Shown here: in pieces, positions 4,734 through 5,333 of the stretch
Layout: every line of letters starts with the position of its first letter
Numbering within the stretch: the first letter of the stretch is position 1
NCBI GenBank assembly: GCA_041485125.1
Contig: JBGPIT010000362.1
Span: forward strand, 1-5,333
Length of the DNA stretch: 5,333 bases
Source: JBGPIT01 sp041485125
Lineage (GTDB): Bacteria > Desulfobacterota > Binatia > UTPRO1
Reading direction: 5' to 3'
Translations under genes and position numbers: made by a program
The notes under the pieces: generated by a model
Seen by the model: only the letters and a program-made list of their open reading frames with translations
Told to the model about the DNA's origin: nothing
The model's database searches: none

Positions 4734-5333
4734 TCACACCATCGCCCATTCGGCGGACAGCACCGCCGCCTGCTCCAGCACCGTCTGCGTCGCCTTCTCC
4801 TGCTTGTCTGGCGGGTATCCGTGCTTGCGGAGGATGCGCTTGACGAGCACGCGGAGCTGGGCACGCACGTTCTCGCGGACCGTCCAGTCGATGGTCACGT
4901 TGGCGCGCACGGATGCCACGAGCTCGCGGGCGATGCCGCGCAACGTCTCATCGCCCAGCACCTTCACGGCGCTGTCGTTGACCTCCAGTGCGTCGTAGAA
5001 GGCCATCTCGTCTTCACTGAGGCCCAGCTCCTCACCGCGCCGGTCCGCCTCGCGCATCTGCTTGGCCAATCCGATCAGCTCCTCGATCACCTGCGCGGCT
5101 TCGATGGCGCGGTTCTGATAGCGGCGGAGCGATTGCTCCAGCAGCTCCGCGAAGGATCGCGCCTGCACGACGTTCTTCCGCCAGCGCGTGCGCAGCTCAC
5201 CCTTCAAGAGCTTCTGCAGCAGCTCGACCGCGAGATTGCGCTGCGGCATCCCGCGCACCTCGGACAGGAACTCGTCCGAAAGGATCGAGATGTCGGGCTT
5301 CTCGAGGCCCGCGGCGGCGAAGATGTCCACGAC
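4734..5333 (-). CDS. hsdR: Type I restriction enzyme R subunit (HsdR), C-terminal part, 5' end outside window
   Basis: The frame is open from the right edge to a TGA at 4734-4736, giving 199 residues. The start of the gene is outside the window; internal GTG codons such as 5330 are not the start. The sequence matches the C-terminal helical region (DUF3387 group) of HsdR: VDIFAAAGLEKPDISILSDE, then VRGMPQRNLAVELLQKLL, ARSFAELLEQSLRRYQNRA, AAQVIEELI, LGLSEDEMAFYDAL, DETLRGIARELV, and the closing RVLVKRILRKHGYPPDKQEKA. HsdR is the motor and nuclease subunit of a type I restriction-modification complex with HsdM and HsdS. It translocates DNA by its helicase domains and cuts unmethylated foreign DNA. 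The nuclease and helicase domains lie outside this window, and this C-terminal part is thought to dock on the methylase core. The frame shows no lesion. hsdM and hsdS would be expected beyond the right edge. Confidence 0.92.
   Translation of the reverse strand, partial: VVDIFAAAGLEKPDISILSDEFLSEVRGMPQRNLAVELLQKLLKGELRTRWRKNVVQARSFAELLEQSLRRYQNRAIEAAQVIEELIGLAKQMREADRRGEELGLSEDEMAFYDALEVNDSAVKVLGDETLRGIARELVASVRANVTIDWTVRENVRAQLRVLVKRILRKHGYPPDKQEKATQTVLEQAAVLSAEWAMV

Overview
The window is GC-rich (codon third positions are mostly G/C) and comes from a bacterial chromosome. Exported, cysteine-containing proteins sit beside a VapBC toxin-antitoxin pair and the end of a type I restriction gene. 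The tandem 'DHYKCYK ... LC.P' repeat in the largest protein is one I associate from memory with deltaproteobacteria-like soil and groundwater genomes (for example Binatia). That placement is an inference and was not checked by search.

Layout. (1) 2-550, plus strand: the 3' end of a gene for a Cys-rich protein with Vgb/NHL-like propeller repeats; its start is outside the window. (2) 551-786: intergenic, with a strong GC-rich hairpin and possible operator repeats before the next gene. (3) 787-1430, plus strand: a complete vapBC-type pair, an AbrB-fold antitoxin overlapping a PIN-domain toxin by 4 bp. (4) 1455-1494: a large hairpin between convergent genes, probably a shared terminator. (5) 1518-2051, minus strand: a 177-residue exported protein or lipoprotein with 22 cysteines in CX3C and CX6C spacings. 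(6) 2052-2549: a 498-bp divergent intergenic region with two excellent Shine-Dalgarno sites at its edges and several inverted repeats. (7) 2550-4376, plus strand: a 608-residue secreted protein with an N-terminal beta-rich domain and four degenerate C-terminal repeats; the first two carry a matching four-cysteine insert. (8) 4372-4608, plus strand: what looks like the orphan C-terminal end of a membrane permease, starting at the stop codon of gene 7. (9) 4734-5333, minus strand: the C-terminal 199 residues of a type I restriction HsdR subunit, running off the right edge.

No single pathway ties these genes together. Two are exported by their signal peptides and a third, the propeller fragment, probably is. 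vapBC, hsdR and the permease remnant suggest an accessory region that has seen rearrangement. The most interesting content is the Cys-rich exported proteins: the 22-Cys CX3C protein, and the repeat protein whose cysteine pairs are lost together in the two repeats that gained inserts. I did not find a CRISPR array, tRNA, rRNA, transposase or obvious new defence operon.
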